43,896 nt of DNA from Adlercreutzia mucosicola DSM 19490. GTDB lineage: Bacteria > Actinomycetota > Coriobacteriia > Coriobacteriales > Eggerthellaceae. The stretch spans positions 1 through 43,896 of the forward strand of contig NZ_AUGK01000019.1 in assembly GCF_000422625.1 (NCBI RefSeq), given 5' to 3'. How positions within the stretch are numbered: the first letter of the stretch is position 1; every line of letters begins with the position of its first letter. Both the position numbers and the translations under genes were made by a program. Below, piece after piece: positions 30,650 to 39,377 of the stretch. The notes below the pieces were generated by a model. The model had not been told where the DNA came from. It was given only the letters and a program-made list of their open reading frames with translations, and made no database searches.

Positions 30650-31128
30650 ACAAGGCAGGTGGCATAAGCGGTGATGCCCTCCTCGCGGCCCTCATGTCCC
30701 AAGTGCTCGGTGGTGGTGGCCTTCACGCCTACGTTCTCCACGGGAAGAGCCATGGCGGCCGCCAGGTTCTCGCGCATGGCCTCGCGATAGGGGGACAACT
30801 TCGGTGCCTGGGCCGCGATGACGCTGTCCACATCGATGATCTGAAAGCCCTGATCGCGTACGAAGCGGGCCACCTCGGCGAGCAACTTCAGGGAGTCGGC
30901 GTCTTTGTAGGCCGGGTCGGTGTCGGGGAAGAGCTTGCCAATGTCGCCCCCGCGCACCGCGCCCAGAAGCGCATCGGATATGGCATGGGCCAGCACATCG
31001 GCATCGGAGTGTCCGTCAAGACCCTGGTAGTGGGGGATATCCACCCCGCCTAAAATGAGCTTGCGCCCCTCGGCGAAGGCATGAACATCCATGCCAAGGC
31101 CCGTGCGCAAATTGCGCAATTCGTTCAT
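30634..31128 (-). CDS. ispF: 2-C-methyl-D-erythritol 2,4-cyclodiphosphate synthase
   Basis: 164 residues, normal length. It forms the cyclic diphosphate in the MEP pathway to isoprenoid precursors. Metal-binding motifs: GMDVHAF near the start and HSDADVLAHAISDALLGA; DIGKLFPDTDP and VKATTTEHLGHEGREEGI are also typical. The ATG at 31128 follows AGGAG; longer frames upstream lack support. ispD is the next gene upstream, separated by an inverted-repeat element rather than fused or adjacent, as the two are in some bacteria. Confidence 0.97.
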   Translation of the reverse strand: MNELRNLRTGLGMDVHAFAEGRKLILGGVDIPHYQGLDGHSDADVLAHAISDALLGAVRGGDIGKLFPDTDPAYKDADSLKLLAEVARFVRDQGFQIIDVDSVIAAQAPKLSPYREAMRENLAAAMALPVENVGVKATTTEHLGHEGREEGITAYATCLVCRTG

Positions 31129-31150
31129 GGAGGCTCCTTCCACCCCTCTT

Positions 31151-31173
31151 CCCCTTTCGGTCGTTGAAAGGGG
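31151..31173. repeat. Small hairpin upstream of ispF
   Basis: Perfect stem CCCCTTTC / GAAAGGGG with a 7-base loop, followed on the plus strand by CCTATTTT. It lies just beside the inverted-repeat element 31181-31331. Terminator or part of that element; undecided. Confidence 0.4.
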
Positions 31174-31180
31174 CCTATTT

Positions 31181-31331
31181 TGCGGCAAATCGGGAGCTAT
31201 GAGCGTCAACCAGCAACATTCGCACCCATCCTGTCATCGCATTTTCACAAAACCCCAGGTCACATCCCTGCGGTTTTTAGGCGAGGCGAAGGGAGCCCTC
31301 TGCAGACGCTCATAACTCCCGATTTGCTGCA
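31181..31331. repeat. Long inverted-repeat element, 27-base arms
   Basis: The arm at 31181-31207 (TGCGGCAAATCGGGAG..., preceded by TATTT) matches the reverse complement of 31305-31331 at 25 of 27 bases. The centre is 97 bases. It lies in the ispD-ispF gap. A TTTTG box sits at the left arm edge, similar to the element at 10980. Confidence 0.7.
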
Positions 31332-31384
31332 GAGAGGGTCCTTCCCACCGACCGATCCGCCTGCTCCGGCAGAGCGAACGGAAC

Positions 31385-32227
31385 TCACCGATGCTCGGAG
31401 TTCAGCAGCATGGTGCGCACGGCGCTGGCCAAAAGCACGTAGTCCTCGGGCACCGTGAGCTTGATGTTGTCGCGCTTGCCCTCAACCACGAGCACGCGGC
31501 CGCCCAATCGCTCGATGAGCGACGAGTCGTCGGTGCCCACAAAGCCATCGGAGAGTGCGCTCGCGTGGGCGCGGCGATAGATACCCGTGCGGAACACCTG
31601 GGGCGTCTGGGCGTTCCAGAACACCGAGCGGTCGGGCGTGCCCACGATCACGCCGTCTTCCACCACTTTCAGAGTGTCTACGGCCGGGTGGGCCACCACG
31701 GCGCCATCGGCGTCGAAGTTGCCCTTCACCGTGTTGATGGTATGCTCAATGAGGTCGGGCGAGACGAGCGGGCGGGCGCCGTCGTGCAGCACCACGTACT
31801 CGTACTCGTCGCCCACCATCTCGAGCCCTGAGAAGGCCGACTCCTGGCGGATGGAGCCTGCGGGCGCCAGCACCACCGGCGTGACGAAGGGGAAGGGATC
31901 GATGGCTCGCGAGAGATACTCGCGCATGCGCTCCTCGGGGCAGACCACAACAATGAGTCCCACATCGCCCACCGCATCGAAAGCCTCGGCCGACCAGGTG
32001 AGAATGGGCTTGCCGGCGATTTCCACCAGCTGCTTGCCCCCCTCCTTGCCGAAGCGCTCGCCGGTGCCGCCGGCTAGGATGATGGCCGCGGTTTTCGGGT
32101 TCTTGTCCACCTTGCCCTGCAGCTGCAGAAGCGGACAAGCCAGCGCGTCGAAGTTGAAGTCGTCACCGAGCAGTGTGGGCTCTTGCAGCACCGACGGCTC
32201 GAAGATCGGGTCGATGATCTGGGTCAT
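31385..32227 (-). CDS. ispD: 2-C-methyl-D-erythritol 4-phosphate cytidylyltransferase
   Basis: 280 residues. It transfers CMP from CTP to methylerythritol phosphate in the MEP pathway. The nucleotide-binding start AAIILAGGTGERFGKEGGKQ is at about residues 45-65, so there is an N-terminal extension of about 40 residues not usual for IspD (typically about 230). Other motifs: VVLHDGARPLVSPDLIE, QTPQVFRTG and DDSSLIERLGG. The ATG at 32227 has GAGGGG nearby; the extension has no recognisable domain. A weak -10 (TATACT, 32275-32270) precedes it. Confidence 0.95.
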   Translation of the reverse strand: MTQIIDPIFEPSVLQEPTLLGDDFNFDALACPLLQLQGKVDKNPKTAAIILAGGTGERFGKEGGKQLVEIAGKPILTWSAEAFDAVGDVGLIVVVCPEERMREYLSRAIDPFPFVTPVVLAPAGSIRQESAFSGLEMVGDEYEYVVLHDGARPLVSPDLIEHTINTVKGNFDADGAVVAHPAVDTLKVVEDGVIVGTPDRSVFWNAQTPQVFRTGIYRRAHASALSDGFVGTDDSSLIERLGGRVLVVEGKRDNIKLTVPEDYVLLASAVRTMLLNSEHR

Positions 32228-32279
32228 GGCATCCCCTCGTAATAGGGCGTTTGTTTTCCGTACCCCCGTAGTATACGCG

Positions 32280-32304
32280 AAGGCGCCCCGCAATGGGGCG
32301 CCTT
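32280..32304 (-). terminator. Probable terminator of clpC
   Basis: Perfect 10-base stem AAGGCGCCCC / GGGGCGCCTT with a 5-base loop, 15 bases below the clpC stop. The T tract is missing, and a possible ispD promoter follows directly. Confidence 0.6.
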
Positions 32305-32318
32305 CGAGGTGATGGGAC

Positions 32319-34901
32319 TTACTCTCCCCCGGCAACCGAACCGGCGGGCGCACCGGCGCCGCGGCCGCTGCCGAGCCCGGCGCGACCGAGGTCGTAGTTG
32401 GTGAGCAGCAGCTCGGCGTCCCGGGCGATGGAATCACGCTTGCGCGGCGCGGGAATGGAGCCGGTGCCCTCGCTGAACACGAGCTCCTCGCCGTCCTCGC
32501 CCACGGTGACGTCCACCACGCTGCCGCTCGTCCAGCGGCCCTCCAGGATCTGCTCGGACAGCGGATCCTCCAGCAGGCGCTGGATGGCCCGGCGCAGCGG
32601 GCGCGCGCCGAAGGCGGTGTCGGTACCTTCCTTGGCCACGAGCTTCTTGGCCGCCTCGTCCAGGTTGATGGTCATGTTCTGGGCGATCATGCGCTCGCGC
32701 AGCTCGGCCACCATGAGATCCACGATCTGCACGATCTCGTCTTCGGTCAGGCTCTTGAACACGATGATCTCATCGATGCGGTTCAAGAACTCGGGCCGGA
32801 AGGCGTTCTTCAGCTCGTGCATCACCCGGCTCTTGATCTCCTTGTCGGAAAGCCCGTTCTGCCCCGAGTTGGAGAAGCCGAGCGTGGTGGTGGTCGTGAT
32901 ATCGCGGGCGCCCACGTTCGACGTCATGATGATAACCGTGTTGCGGAAGTCCACGGTACGCCCCTGGGCGTCGGTCAGGCGCCCTTCCTCCAGGATCTGC
33001 AGCAGGATGTTGAACACATCCGGGTGGGCCTTCTCGATCTCATCGAACAGCACCACTGAATAGGGGCGCTGGCGCACAGCCTTGGTGAGCTGGCCGCCCT
33101 CATCGAAGCCCACGTAGCCCGGAGGCGATCCCACCAGGCGCGACACCGTGTGCTTCTCCATGTACTCGGACATGTCGAAGGACAGAAGCGCGTCCTCGGA
33201 GTTGAACAGGAACTCGGCCAGGGCCTTGGACAGCTCGGTCTTGCCCACGCCCGAGGGGCCCAGGAAGATGAACGAGCCGGCCGGGCGCTTCGGGTCCTTC
33301 AGACCGCTGCGGCTGCGGCGGATGGCCTTGGACAGGGCGGTTACGGCCTCGTCCTGGCCGATGATGCGCTCGTGGAGCACGCCCTCCATGCGCAGCAGCT
33401 TCTCGGTCTCGGCCTCGGTGAGGTTGCTCACGGGCACGCCGGTGGACATGGACACCACGTCGGCGATGTCCTCCACGGTCACCTGCTGCACGGTCTTGGA
33501 GGTGTCCTCCTCCCACTGCTTCTCGGCCTCTTCGCGCTCCTTCTTCACGGCCTCTTCCTCGTCGCGCAGCTCGGCGGCGCGCTCGAAGTTCTGGTCGCCG
33601 ATGGCACGATCCTTCTCGGCGCGGATCTTGCGCAGCTTCTCATCGAGATCGCGCAGCTCCTTGGGCAGGGTCATGTTGCGGATGCGCATGCGGGCGCCGG
33701 CCTCGTCCATGACGTCGATAGCCTTGTCGGGCAGGTAGCGATCCTGGATGTAGCGGTTCGCCAGCTGCACGGCGGCGGTCAGGGCGTCGTCGGTGAAGTG
33801 CACGCCGTGGTGCGCCTCGTACTTGTCGCGCAGGCCCTCCATGATGCGCACGGCCTGCTCCTCGTTGGGCTCGTTGATGGTGAGCGGTTGGAAGCGGCGC
33901 TCCAGGGCCGAGTCCTTCTCCAGGTGCTTGCGGTACTCCTCCAGGGTGGTGGCGCCGATGATCTGAATCTCACCGCGGGACAGCGGGGGCTTCAGAATGG
34001 CGGCCGCGTCGATGGAGCCCTCGGCCGAGCCGGCGCCGATGATGGTGTGGATCTCGTCGATGAACAGCAGCACGTCACCGGCGTCCATGACCTCCTTGAT
34101 GACCTTCTTCAGGCGCTCCTCGAACTCGCCGCGGTACTTGGAACCGGCCACGAGCGCCGACACGTCCAGCGTGATGAGGCGCTTGCCGCGCAGGATGTCG
34201 GGCACCTGGTTGCTCACGATGAGCTGGGCCAGCCCCTCGGCGATGGCCGTCTTGCCCACGCCGGGCTCGCCCAGGATGAGGGGGTTGTTCTTCTGGCGAC
34301 GGGACAGGATCTGCATGACGCGCTCGATTTCCGAGGCGCGGCCGATGACCGGGTCCAGCTTGCCGTCGCGGGCCTTCTTCGTGAGATCGGTGCCGAACTC
34401 AGTGAGCATGGAATCCGACGAGGCCGGCCCGTCGAAGCCGGAGCGACCTGCGTACACGGGCGACTGGCCCACCAAATCGTTCAGGGCGCCGCGCACATCG
34501 TCGCCGGACACGTTCAGGCGACCGAGCACTTCCAAGGCCGTACCCTCGCCCTCGCGCACGATGCCCAAGAGCAAGTGCTCGGTGGAGATGTAGGACTGGC
34601 CCATCTGCATGGCCTCGCGCAGGGAGTTCTCCAGCACGCGCTTCACCCGCGGCGTGAAGGACAGATGCCCCGACACGTCGGCGTCCTCGTCGATGGTGAC
34701 CACCTGGCGGATGGCCTGCACCACCCCATCGTAGGTGACGTTCAGGCGGTCGAGGGCCTGGGCGGCCAGGCCGTCCTTCTCCTGGATAAGGCCCAAGAGG
34801 ATATGCTCGGTGCCCACGTAGGGCTGATGGAGCGCACGCGCCTCATCCTGAGCCAGGACCAGCACCTTGCGGGCTTTGTCCGTGAATTTCTCGAATGACA
34901 T
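32319..34901 (-). CDS. clpC: ATP-dependent Clp protease ATPase ClpC
   Basis: 860 residues. An AAA+ unfoldase that feeds proteins to ClpP and needs adaptor proteins. Two Clp-N repeats (1-145), first ATPase domain with Walker A GEPGVGKT at 211-218 and Walker [10 protein letters not shown], a UVR/middle domain around 430-465 ([18 protein letters not shown]), and a second ATPase domain with GPSGVGKT and VVLFDEIEK. The C-terminus is a Gly/Ala-rich tail. The complete set identifies ClpC rather than ClpB or ClpA. A CIRCE-like operator lies about 90 bases upstream, so HrcA control of heat induction is likely. It is a single-gene unit by position. Confidence 0.97.
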   Translation of the reverse strand: MSFEKFTDKARKVLVLAQDEARALHQPYVGTEHILLGLIQEKDGLAAQALDRLNVTYDGVVQAIRQVVTIDEDADVSGHLSFTPRVKRVLENSLREAMQMGQSYISTEHLLLGIVREGEGTALEVLGRLNVSGDDVRGALNDLVGQSPVYAGRSGFDGPASSDSMLTEFGTDLTKKARDGKLDPVIGRASEIERVMQILSRRQKNNPLILGEPGVGKTAIAEGLAQLIVSNQVPDILRGKRLITLDVSALVAGSKYRGEFEERLKKVIKEVMDAGDVLLFIDEIHTIIGAGSAEGSIDAAAILKPPLSRGEIQIIGATTLEEYRKHLEKDSALERRFQPLTINEPNEEQAVRIMEGLRDKYEAHHGVHFTDDALTAAVQLANRYIQDRYLPDKAIDVMDEAGARMRIRNMTLPKELRDLDEKLRKIRAEKDRAIGDQNFERAAELRDEEEAVKKEREEAEKQWEEDTSKTVQQVTVEDIADVVSMSTGVPVSNLTEAETEKLLRMEGVLHERIIGQDEAVTALSKAIRRSRSGLKDPKRPAGSFIFLGPSGVGKTELSKALAEFLFNSEDALLSFDMSEYMEKHTVSRLVGSPPGYVGFDEGGQLTKAVRQRPYSVVLFDEIEKAHPDVFNILLQILEEGRLTDAQGRTVDFRNTVIIMTSNVGARDITTTTTLGFSNSGQNGLSDKEIKSRVMHELKNAFRPEFLNRIDEIIVFKSLTEDEIVQIVDLMVAELRERMIAQNMTINLDEAAKKLVAKEGTDTAFGARPLRRAIQRLLEDPLSEQILEGRWTSGSVVDVTVGEDGEELVFSEGTGSIPAPRKRDSIARDAELLLTNYDLGRAGLGSGRGAGAPAGSVAGGE

Positions 34902-35245
34902 GGTTTCCTCGTTCCTTCGTTGGTGCCCCGCGGCAAAGGTTCTCTCTCGCTAGCAGACAGGCCGGGCACGAAATATAGTTCCCGAGCAGTTTAGCACTCA
35001 CGCGGGCGAATTGCTAAAGCATGGTGCCGAGAAGGGCTGTTTTGTGGGCACGTTGTGAGGGGACCGCCCGGGAAAAGCGCAGTCCGTCCAAACACCTCCC
35101 CACGCGCCGTGCCAGCCGACGTGCGGCGCTGCTCGCGGGCGACGCACGACAAAAATGACGATTGGGCGAGGTTTGCCGCGCCCAAAAGGACGGCTACACG
35201 ACATTTTTGCCGGTTGAGCGAGTCTTACGGTGATGAGAGGCTCGC
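34902..35245. other. Divergent-side gap between the channel gene and clpC
   Basis: It holds the clpC promoter and CIRCE-like site (34972-35017), a stretch without recognisable signals (35018-35145), and most of the inverted-repeat element 35146-35265. No gene is seen. Confidence 0.6.
34991..35017. promoter_or_regulatory. CIRCE-like HrcA operator at the clpC promoter
   Basis: TTAGCACTC-N9-AATTGCTAA: the left half is a perfect CIRCE half-site and the right half matches 7 of 9 positions (GAGTGCTAA expected). On the minus strand it overlaps the expected -35 position of a promoter whose -10 is TATATT (34977-34972). Location before clpC agrees with HrcA control in other bacteria. Confidence 0.75.
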
Positions 35246-35265
35246 TCAACCGTCATTTTTGTCGT
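35146..35265. repeat. Long inverted-repeat element with a third arm copy
   Basis: The arm at 35146-35170 (ACGACAAAAATGACGATTGG...) matches the reverse complement of 35241-35265 at 23 of 25 bases. A third, forward copy-like segment (ACGACATTTTTGCCGGTTGA..., 35198-35222) forms a hairpin with the right arm (GGTTGAGCGAG / CTCGCTCAACC). The right arm includes the channel gene stop codon. Confidence 0.7.
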
Positions 35266-36229
35266 CTCCGTCGGAAATGCCCCACTTCCCGTCGGTATCC
35301 CTCGAGGCTGTCCCGCTTTCCCCGAAAGGCCCCCGCGCCCCAACGCGCTGCGCTTCGTCGCGGTCGTCTTGGCGGGCATCTTCGCGGCGCACGTCGCGCT
35401 CGATCTTGCGCAGGTTCGCGTTCTGGAACTCGGCCACGAAGCCGGCGGAGAAGATACCACCGGGAATGGCCACCAAGGCCACGGAGAGGAACATAATGAC
35501 GGAGCCCACGATGCGCCCGGCCGGCGTAATGGGCACCAGGTCGCCATAGCCGGTACCCGTGATGGTGGTGACGGCCCAGTACACGCCCGACAGCAGATTG
35601 TTGAACTTGTCGGGCTGGGCCGGGTGCTCGATCTCGTACATGATCACGCTGGAAACGACCACGAGCAGGGCGATAACCAGAAAGGCCGCCACAATCTCAT
35701 GGTAGTGCTTCGCGATGACGCGGCCGATGGTGCGCAGGCCCCGCATGTAGCGGGAGATCTTCACGAGACGCACCAGGCGCACCACGTTGATGACGTTCAG
35801 CAGCACGGGCGTGACGGGCACGAACCAGGCCACCATATTCGGCCCGAAGGAGAGCAGATCGATGATGCCCCAGGGCGAACAGATATAGCGCAGCCGCGCC
35901 CGGGCCGGCGTGCAGTTGCCGAAGGCCAGATCGGCAATCCAGATGCGGGCGAGATACTCGACGCAGAAGCAGACCGTGGAGAAGCGGTAGAAGCCGGCGA
36001 CCACGTCGGCCGTGACGGGATCGAGTCCCGGCTGGGTGGATACGAACACCACCACCGCATTCAGCAGGATGAGCACGAACAGCGCCCCGCCCACGATGCG
36101 GGCCGGCCAGCTGGCACGGCGCAAGTTCTCCAGCGCGTAGAACGTCTCACGCTTCAGTTCGTTGGTGTGGGCCAGCTTGAGCCGCCGGCGGAATCGCTCG
36201 GCTCGCTCGCTTTCCCGACGCCGCCCCAT
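35246..36229 (-). CDS. Voltage-gated potassium-channel-like protein
   Basis: 327 residues. Six membrane helices: S1 about 45-65, S2 78-98, S3 119-138, S4 151-170 with regularly spaced Arg/Lys (RLVRLVKISRYMRGLRTI), S5 178-200 and S6 240-262. The pore loop TTITGTGYGDLVP (221-233) has the GYGD core, but the two residues before it are G-T instead of the standard T-V. A basic N-terminus and a charged C-terminal tail are cytoplasmic. The ATG at 36229 follows AGGAGG. The final codons (DDKNDG) lie in an inverted-repeat arm, so the tail may have been changed by the repeat. Ion selectivity cannot be assumed. Confidence 0.88.
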   Translation of the reverse strand: MGRRRESERAERFRRRLKLAHTNELKRETFYALENLRRASWPARIVGGALFVLILLNAVVVFVSTQPGLDPVTADVVAGFYRFSTVCFCVEYLARIWIADLAFGNCTPARARLRYICSPWGIIDLLSFGPNMVAWFVPVTPVLLNVINVVRLVRLVKISRYMRGLRTIGRVIAKHYHEIVAAFLVIALLVVVSSVIMYEIEHPAQPDKFNNLLSGVYWAVTTITGTGYGDLVPITPAGRIVGSVIMFLSVALVAIPGGIFSAGFVAEFQNANLRKIERDVRREDARQDDRDEAQRVGARGPFGESGTASRDTDGKWGISDGDDKNDG

Positions 36230-36290
36230 GGCCGTACCTCCTCTCGCGCCAGATCGGTCGTCTCTTTCGCATCTGCCTCTCGCTGCCGCC

Positions 36291-36338
36291 TATTCTAGAA
36301 ACAGATGGGCCCGCGCAGCTCAGCACGGACCCATCTGT
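36291..36338 (-). terminator. Rho-independent terminator of greA-lysS
   Basis: Minus strand stem ACAGATGGG / CCCATCTGT (36338-36330 and 36309-36301), loop of 20 bases that can pair partly, then TTTCTAGAAT. It is about 23 bases below the lysS stop. Confidence 0.7.
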
Positions 36339-36360
36339 AGGTAAGTTGGTAACTGTTCGC

Positions 36361-38322
36361 CTAGTACAGCTTGGCGCCAGCGGGAATGCGGTCGTCCACC
36401 ATGAGCAGGTTCAGGCGCTCCTCGGGCTCGCCATCCTCGCCCGGCACTTCGTGCACGGCGCTGATGATCATGCCGCACGAGTCGATGCCCATCATCTTGC
36501 GCGGCGGCAGGTTGGTGATGGCGATGAGGGTGCGGCCCACCAGCTCCTCCGGCTCGTAGTAGGCGTGGATGCCCGACAGGATGGTGCGGTCCTCGCCCGT
36601 GCCGTCGTCCAGGGTGAACTGGAGCAGCTTCTTGGACTTCGGCACGGCCGCGCACTCCTTCACCTTCACGGCGCGGAAGTCGGACTTGCTGAAGGTGTCG
36701 AAGTCCACCTCATCGGAGAACAGGGGTTCGATGACCACGTCGGCGAAGTCGATGGGAGCCGCAGAGGCCACCGGGGCCTCGCCCGTCGGGGCCGCAGACG
36801 GAGCCGCGGACGCAGCGTTGCCACCCACCGGCACTTCGTCCTTCATGTGGGGGAAAAGCAGCACGTCGCGGATGGAGGGCGCGTCGGTGAGCAGCATGAC
36901 CATGCGGTCAATGCCGATGCCCACGCCTCCCGCCGGCGGCATGCCGTACTCCAGGGCGCGGATGTAGTCGGCGTCGAAGCCCATGGCCTCGTCGTCGCCC
37001 ATGTCCTTGGCCGCCACCTGGGCGCGGAAGCGCTCGGCCTGGTCAACCGGGTCGTTCAGCTCGGTGAAGGCGTTGGCGTACTCGTGGCCTAAGATGAACA
37101 GCTCGAAGCGCTGGGTGAGCTCGGGATTCTCGGGATCCTTCTTCGCGAGCGGGGAAATCTCCAGGGGATGATCGATGACGAAGGTGGGCTGGATGAGCTT
37201 CTCCTCGGCCACGGCCTCGAAGATCTCGCTGATGAGCTTGCCCTTGCCCCAGGCCGCTTCCGCATGGCCGCCGTGCTTCTCCAGAATGGCCACGAGCTCC
37301 TCGCGGCTGCGGTCGAAGGATACCTCCTCGCCGGCGTGCTCGCTGGCCAGCTCCATCATGGTGGCGCGGCGCCAGGTACCGGACAGATCCACCGGCGTGC
37401 CCTGGTACTCGATCTGCAGGCTGCCGCAGGCGGCCTCGGCCGCGGCCTTGATGCAGCCCTCGGTGAGGTCCATCATGCCGTCCAGGTCGCTGAAGGCGGC
37501 ATAGGCCTCCATGGTGGTGAACTCGGGGTTGTGGTACGGGTCCATGCCCTCGTTGCGGAACTGGCGACCGATCTCGAACACCTTCTCGAAACCGCCCACG
37601 AGCAAACGCTTCAGCGGCAGCTCCGTGGCAATGCGCAGGTAGTAGTCGCGGTCGAGCGCGTTGAAGTGCGTGATGAAGGGCTTCGCGTTCGCACCGCCGA
37701 TGATGGCGTGCAAAAACGGCGTCTCCACCTCGTAGAAGCCCATATCCTCCATGTAGCGGCGAATGGCCGACACGATCTTGAAGCGGCGCTCGAAGGTAGT
37801 GCGCACCTCGGGGTTCATGACCAGATCCACATAGCGCTGGCGGTAGCGGGTCTCCTTGTCCGTCAGCCCGTGGAACTTCTCGGGCAAAGGACGCAGCGAC
37901 TTGCTCATGAGCTCGAAGGAGTCTACGGCCACAGACAGCTGACCGCGGCGGGTGCGCATCATAGTGCCGGTGACGGCGATCCAGTCGCCCACGTCCAGGT
38001 CGCACAGATCGGCGAAGCGCTCGTCGCCCAGGGCGTTGATGCGACAGAACAGCTGAATGTCGCAACCGGACTCGCGCAGCTCCAAAAAGGCGATCTTGCC
38101 CTGCACCCGCTTGGCCATGATGCGGCCGGCGATGGTGACCACATCCTCAGTGGAATCACCGTCCCCCAGATGAGCGTACTGCTCGTTCAGCTCGCCCACG
38201 CTGTGGCTGCGCTTGATGGCATGGCCGTAGGGGTCCACGCCCGCGGCGATGAGCGCCTCGCGCTTCGCCTTGCGCACCTCGATGGGGTCGTCTTCGATTA
38301 CCTCAGTGATTTCCTCAGCCAT
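36361..38322 (-). CDS. lysS: Lysine--tRNA ligase with C-terminal tRNA-binding domain
   Basis: 653 residues, about 150 more than normal. Residues 1-500 are a complete class II LysRS: N-terminal OB-fold anticodon domain (about 60-165), motif 2 region EIGRQFRNEGMDPYHNPEF and motif 3 GIGIDRMVMLL. A linker of Ala/Pro/Ser (about 500-523) leads to a 130-residue domain (524-653) with the EMAPII/Trbp111 fold pattern seen at the C-terminus of MetRS: FRAVKVKECAAVPKSKKLLQ, then TILSGIHAYYEPEELVG and LPPRKMMGIDSCGMI. This domain should raise tRNA affinity. The ATG is one base beyond the greA stop, so expression depends on greA translation. Confidence 0.94.
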   Translation of the reverse strand: MAEEITEVIEDDPIEVRKAKREALIAAGVDPYGHAIKRSHSVGELNEQYAHLGDGDSTEDVVTIAGRIMAKRVQGKIAFLELRESGCDIQLFCRINALGDERFADLCDLDVGDWIAVTGTMMRTRRGQLSVAVDSFELMSKSLRPLPEKFHGLTDKETRYRQRYVDLVMNPEVRTTFERRFKIVSAIRRYMEDMGFYEVETPFLHAIIGGANAKPFITHFNALDRDYYLRIATELPLKRLLVGGFEKVFEIGRQFRNEGMDPYHNPEFTTMEAYAAFSDLDGMMDLTEGCIKAAAEAACGSLQIEYQGTPVDLSGTWRRATMMELASEHAGEEVSFDRSREELVAILEKHGGHAEAAWGKGKLISEIFEAVAEEKLIQPTFVIDHPLEISPLAKKDPENPELTQRFELFILGHEYANAFTELNDPVDQAERFRAQVAAKDMGDDEAMGFDADYIRALEYGMPPAGGVGIGIDRMVMLLTDAPSIRDVLLFPHMKDEVPVGGNAASAAPSAAPTGEAPVASAAPIDFADVVIEPLFSDEVDFDTFSKSDFRAVKVKECAAVPKSKKLLQFTLDDGTGEDRTILSGIHAYYEPEELVGRTLIAITNLPPRKMMGIDSCGMIISAVHEVPGEDGEPEERLNLLMVDDRIPAGAKLY

Positions 38323-38323
38323 A

Positions 38324-38794
38324 TTAGTGCTCGATCTTCAGAACGGTCAGGGTGATGTCGCGGCCGGTGGGGCCGGTGGTGGTCACCTCATCGCCCTTCT
38401 TACAGCCGAGCAGCGCCTGGCCTACAGGCGACTCGTTGGAGATCTTGCCCTCGGCGGCATCGGACTCGGCGCCGCCCACGATGGTGAACACGCGCTCGCG
38501 GCCGTTCATGTCCACGGTCACGGTAGAGCCGATGTTCACCTTGCTCGAGCGCTTCGGCGTGTTCACCACGGTAGCCTCGGACAAGATGCGGCTGATCTCG
38601 GCGATGCGCGCCTCCATCATGCCCTGCTCGTTCTTCGCGTCGTCGTACTCGGAGTTCTCGGAGATGTCGCCGAACTCGCGGGCCACCTTGATGCGCTCGC
38701 CGATTTCGGCGCGCTTCTCGGTCTCCAGGTAGTGAAGCTCCTCTTCCAGCTTCTCCTTGCCCTCTTGGGTCAGTACGTAGTTCTCGTTAGCCAT
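38324..38794 (-). CDS. greA: Transcription elongation factor GreA
   Basis: 156 residues, standard length. GreA enters the secondary channel of RNA polymerase and helps it cut backtracked RNA. The N-terminal coiled coil has KLEEELHYLETEKRAEIGERI, and the tip contains the acidic pair in GDISENSEYDDAKNEQ. The C-terminal FKBP-like domain has SPVGQALLGCKKGDEV. The ATG at 38794 follows a weak GGGA site, which matches other starts in the window. It is directly upstream of lysS (1-base gap), the common greA-lysS pairing. Confidence 0.97.
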   Translation of the reverse strand: MANENYVLTQEGKEKLEEELHYLETEKRAEIGERIKVAREFGDISENSEYDDAKNEQGMMEARIAEISRILSEATVVNTPKRSSKVNIGSTVTVDMNGRERVFTIVGGAESDAAEGKISNESPVGQALLGCKKGDEVTTTGPTGRDITLTVLKIEH

Positions 38795-38825
38795 GATATG
38801 TCCCGTTTTCTCTCTTTATACACTG

Positions 38826-38859
38826 GTGGTGCGCCCGCACAAATGCACGGGCGCACCAC
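38826..38859 (-). terminator. Hairpin below tatA
   Basis: Perfect 12-base stem GTGGTGCGCCCG / CGGGCGCACCAC with a 10-base loop, 33 bases below the tatA stop and just before greA. No T tract, so probable rather than certain. Confidence 0.6.
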
Positions 38860-38891
38860 GATTTACCAGTTTATTGGAAGAAGCGTTGCGG

Positions 38892-39167
38892 CTATTCGGC
38901 CTTCTTCTTCACGACCTTCTTCACGGTCTTCTTGGGGGCGGCCTTGGCGGGCTCTTCCTCGACCACTTCCTCGACGACCTCGACGACCTCATCGTCGTCG
39001 GCGGCCTCTTCGATGTCCTTCTGGCCGGCACCCATGCCATCGCGCAGGTTCTTCACCGTCTTGCCCAGAGCGCTGCCGAGTTTGGGCAGGTTCTTCGGGC
39101 CGAAGATGAGCAGGATGACAACCAGGATGATAAGGAGCTCAGGAACTCCCATGCCCAAAATCTTCAT
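38892..39167 (-). CDS. tatA: Twin-arginine translocase subunit TatA
   Basis: 91 residues. TatA forms the channel for folded proteins with Tat signal peptides, such as the flavoprotein at 41640. N-terminal membrane helix (about 4-22, GMGVPELLIILVVILLIF), the family motif FGPKNLPKLGSALGK, an amphipathic helix and a charged Glu/Lys tail. I chose the ATG at 39167 because GGAGG lies upstream and the membrane helix begins immediately; the much longer open frame through this region has no support. tatC is not in the window. A promoter with -10 TACCCT (39272-39267) lies about 100 bases upstream. Confidence 0.93.
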   Translation of the reverse strand: MKILGMGVPELLIILVVILLIFGPKNLPKLGSALGKTVKNLRDGMGAGQKDIEEAADDDEVVEVVEEVVEEEPAKAAPKKTVKKVVKKKAE

Positions 39168-39266
39168 GCAATCCTCCGTCAGGTCGGGCAAGGTTTCCCT
39201 TGCCTCGTTCTTTCGCCTCTTGGCGACGCGGTGCGTTCCCCCAAGACGCGCTTTTGCGTGCCGACA

Positions 39267-39295
39267 AGGGTAGCACAAACACCCCCTTTGCAACC
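39267..39295 (-). promoter_or_regulatory. Possible tatA promoter
   Basis: Minus strand TGTGCTACCCT resembles the TGnGnTAnnnT pattern of tyrS and cysS. A -35-like GGTTGC lies 17 bases upstream. Weak -10, so only tentative. Confidence 0.35.
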
Positions 39296-39337
39296 GAAGT
39301 CGCACAAATACTTCAAGCAGCCCAAGGGCTTGTCGCC

Positions 39338-39343
39338 TACAAT
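39338..39343 (+). promoter_or_regulatory. Possible -10 box of the metalloprotease gene
   Basis: TACAAT, placing the start about 28 bases before the GTG at 39378. No good -35 is visible at 16-18 bases. Confidence 0.35.
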
Positions 39344-39377
39344 AGGCGCAAACCACGCGAACCGAGAAGGAGAAGCC

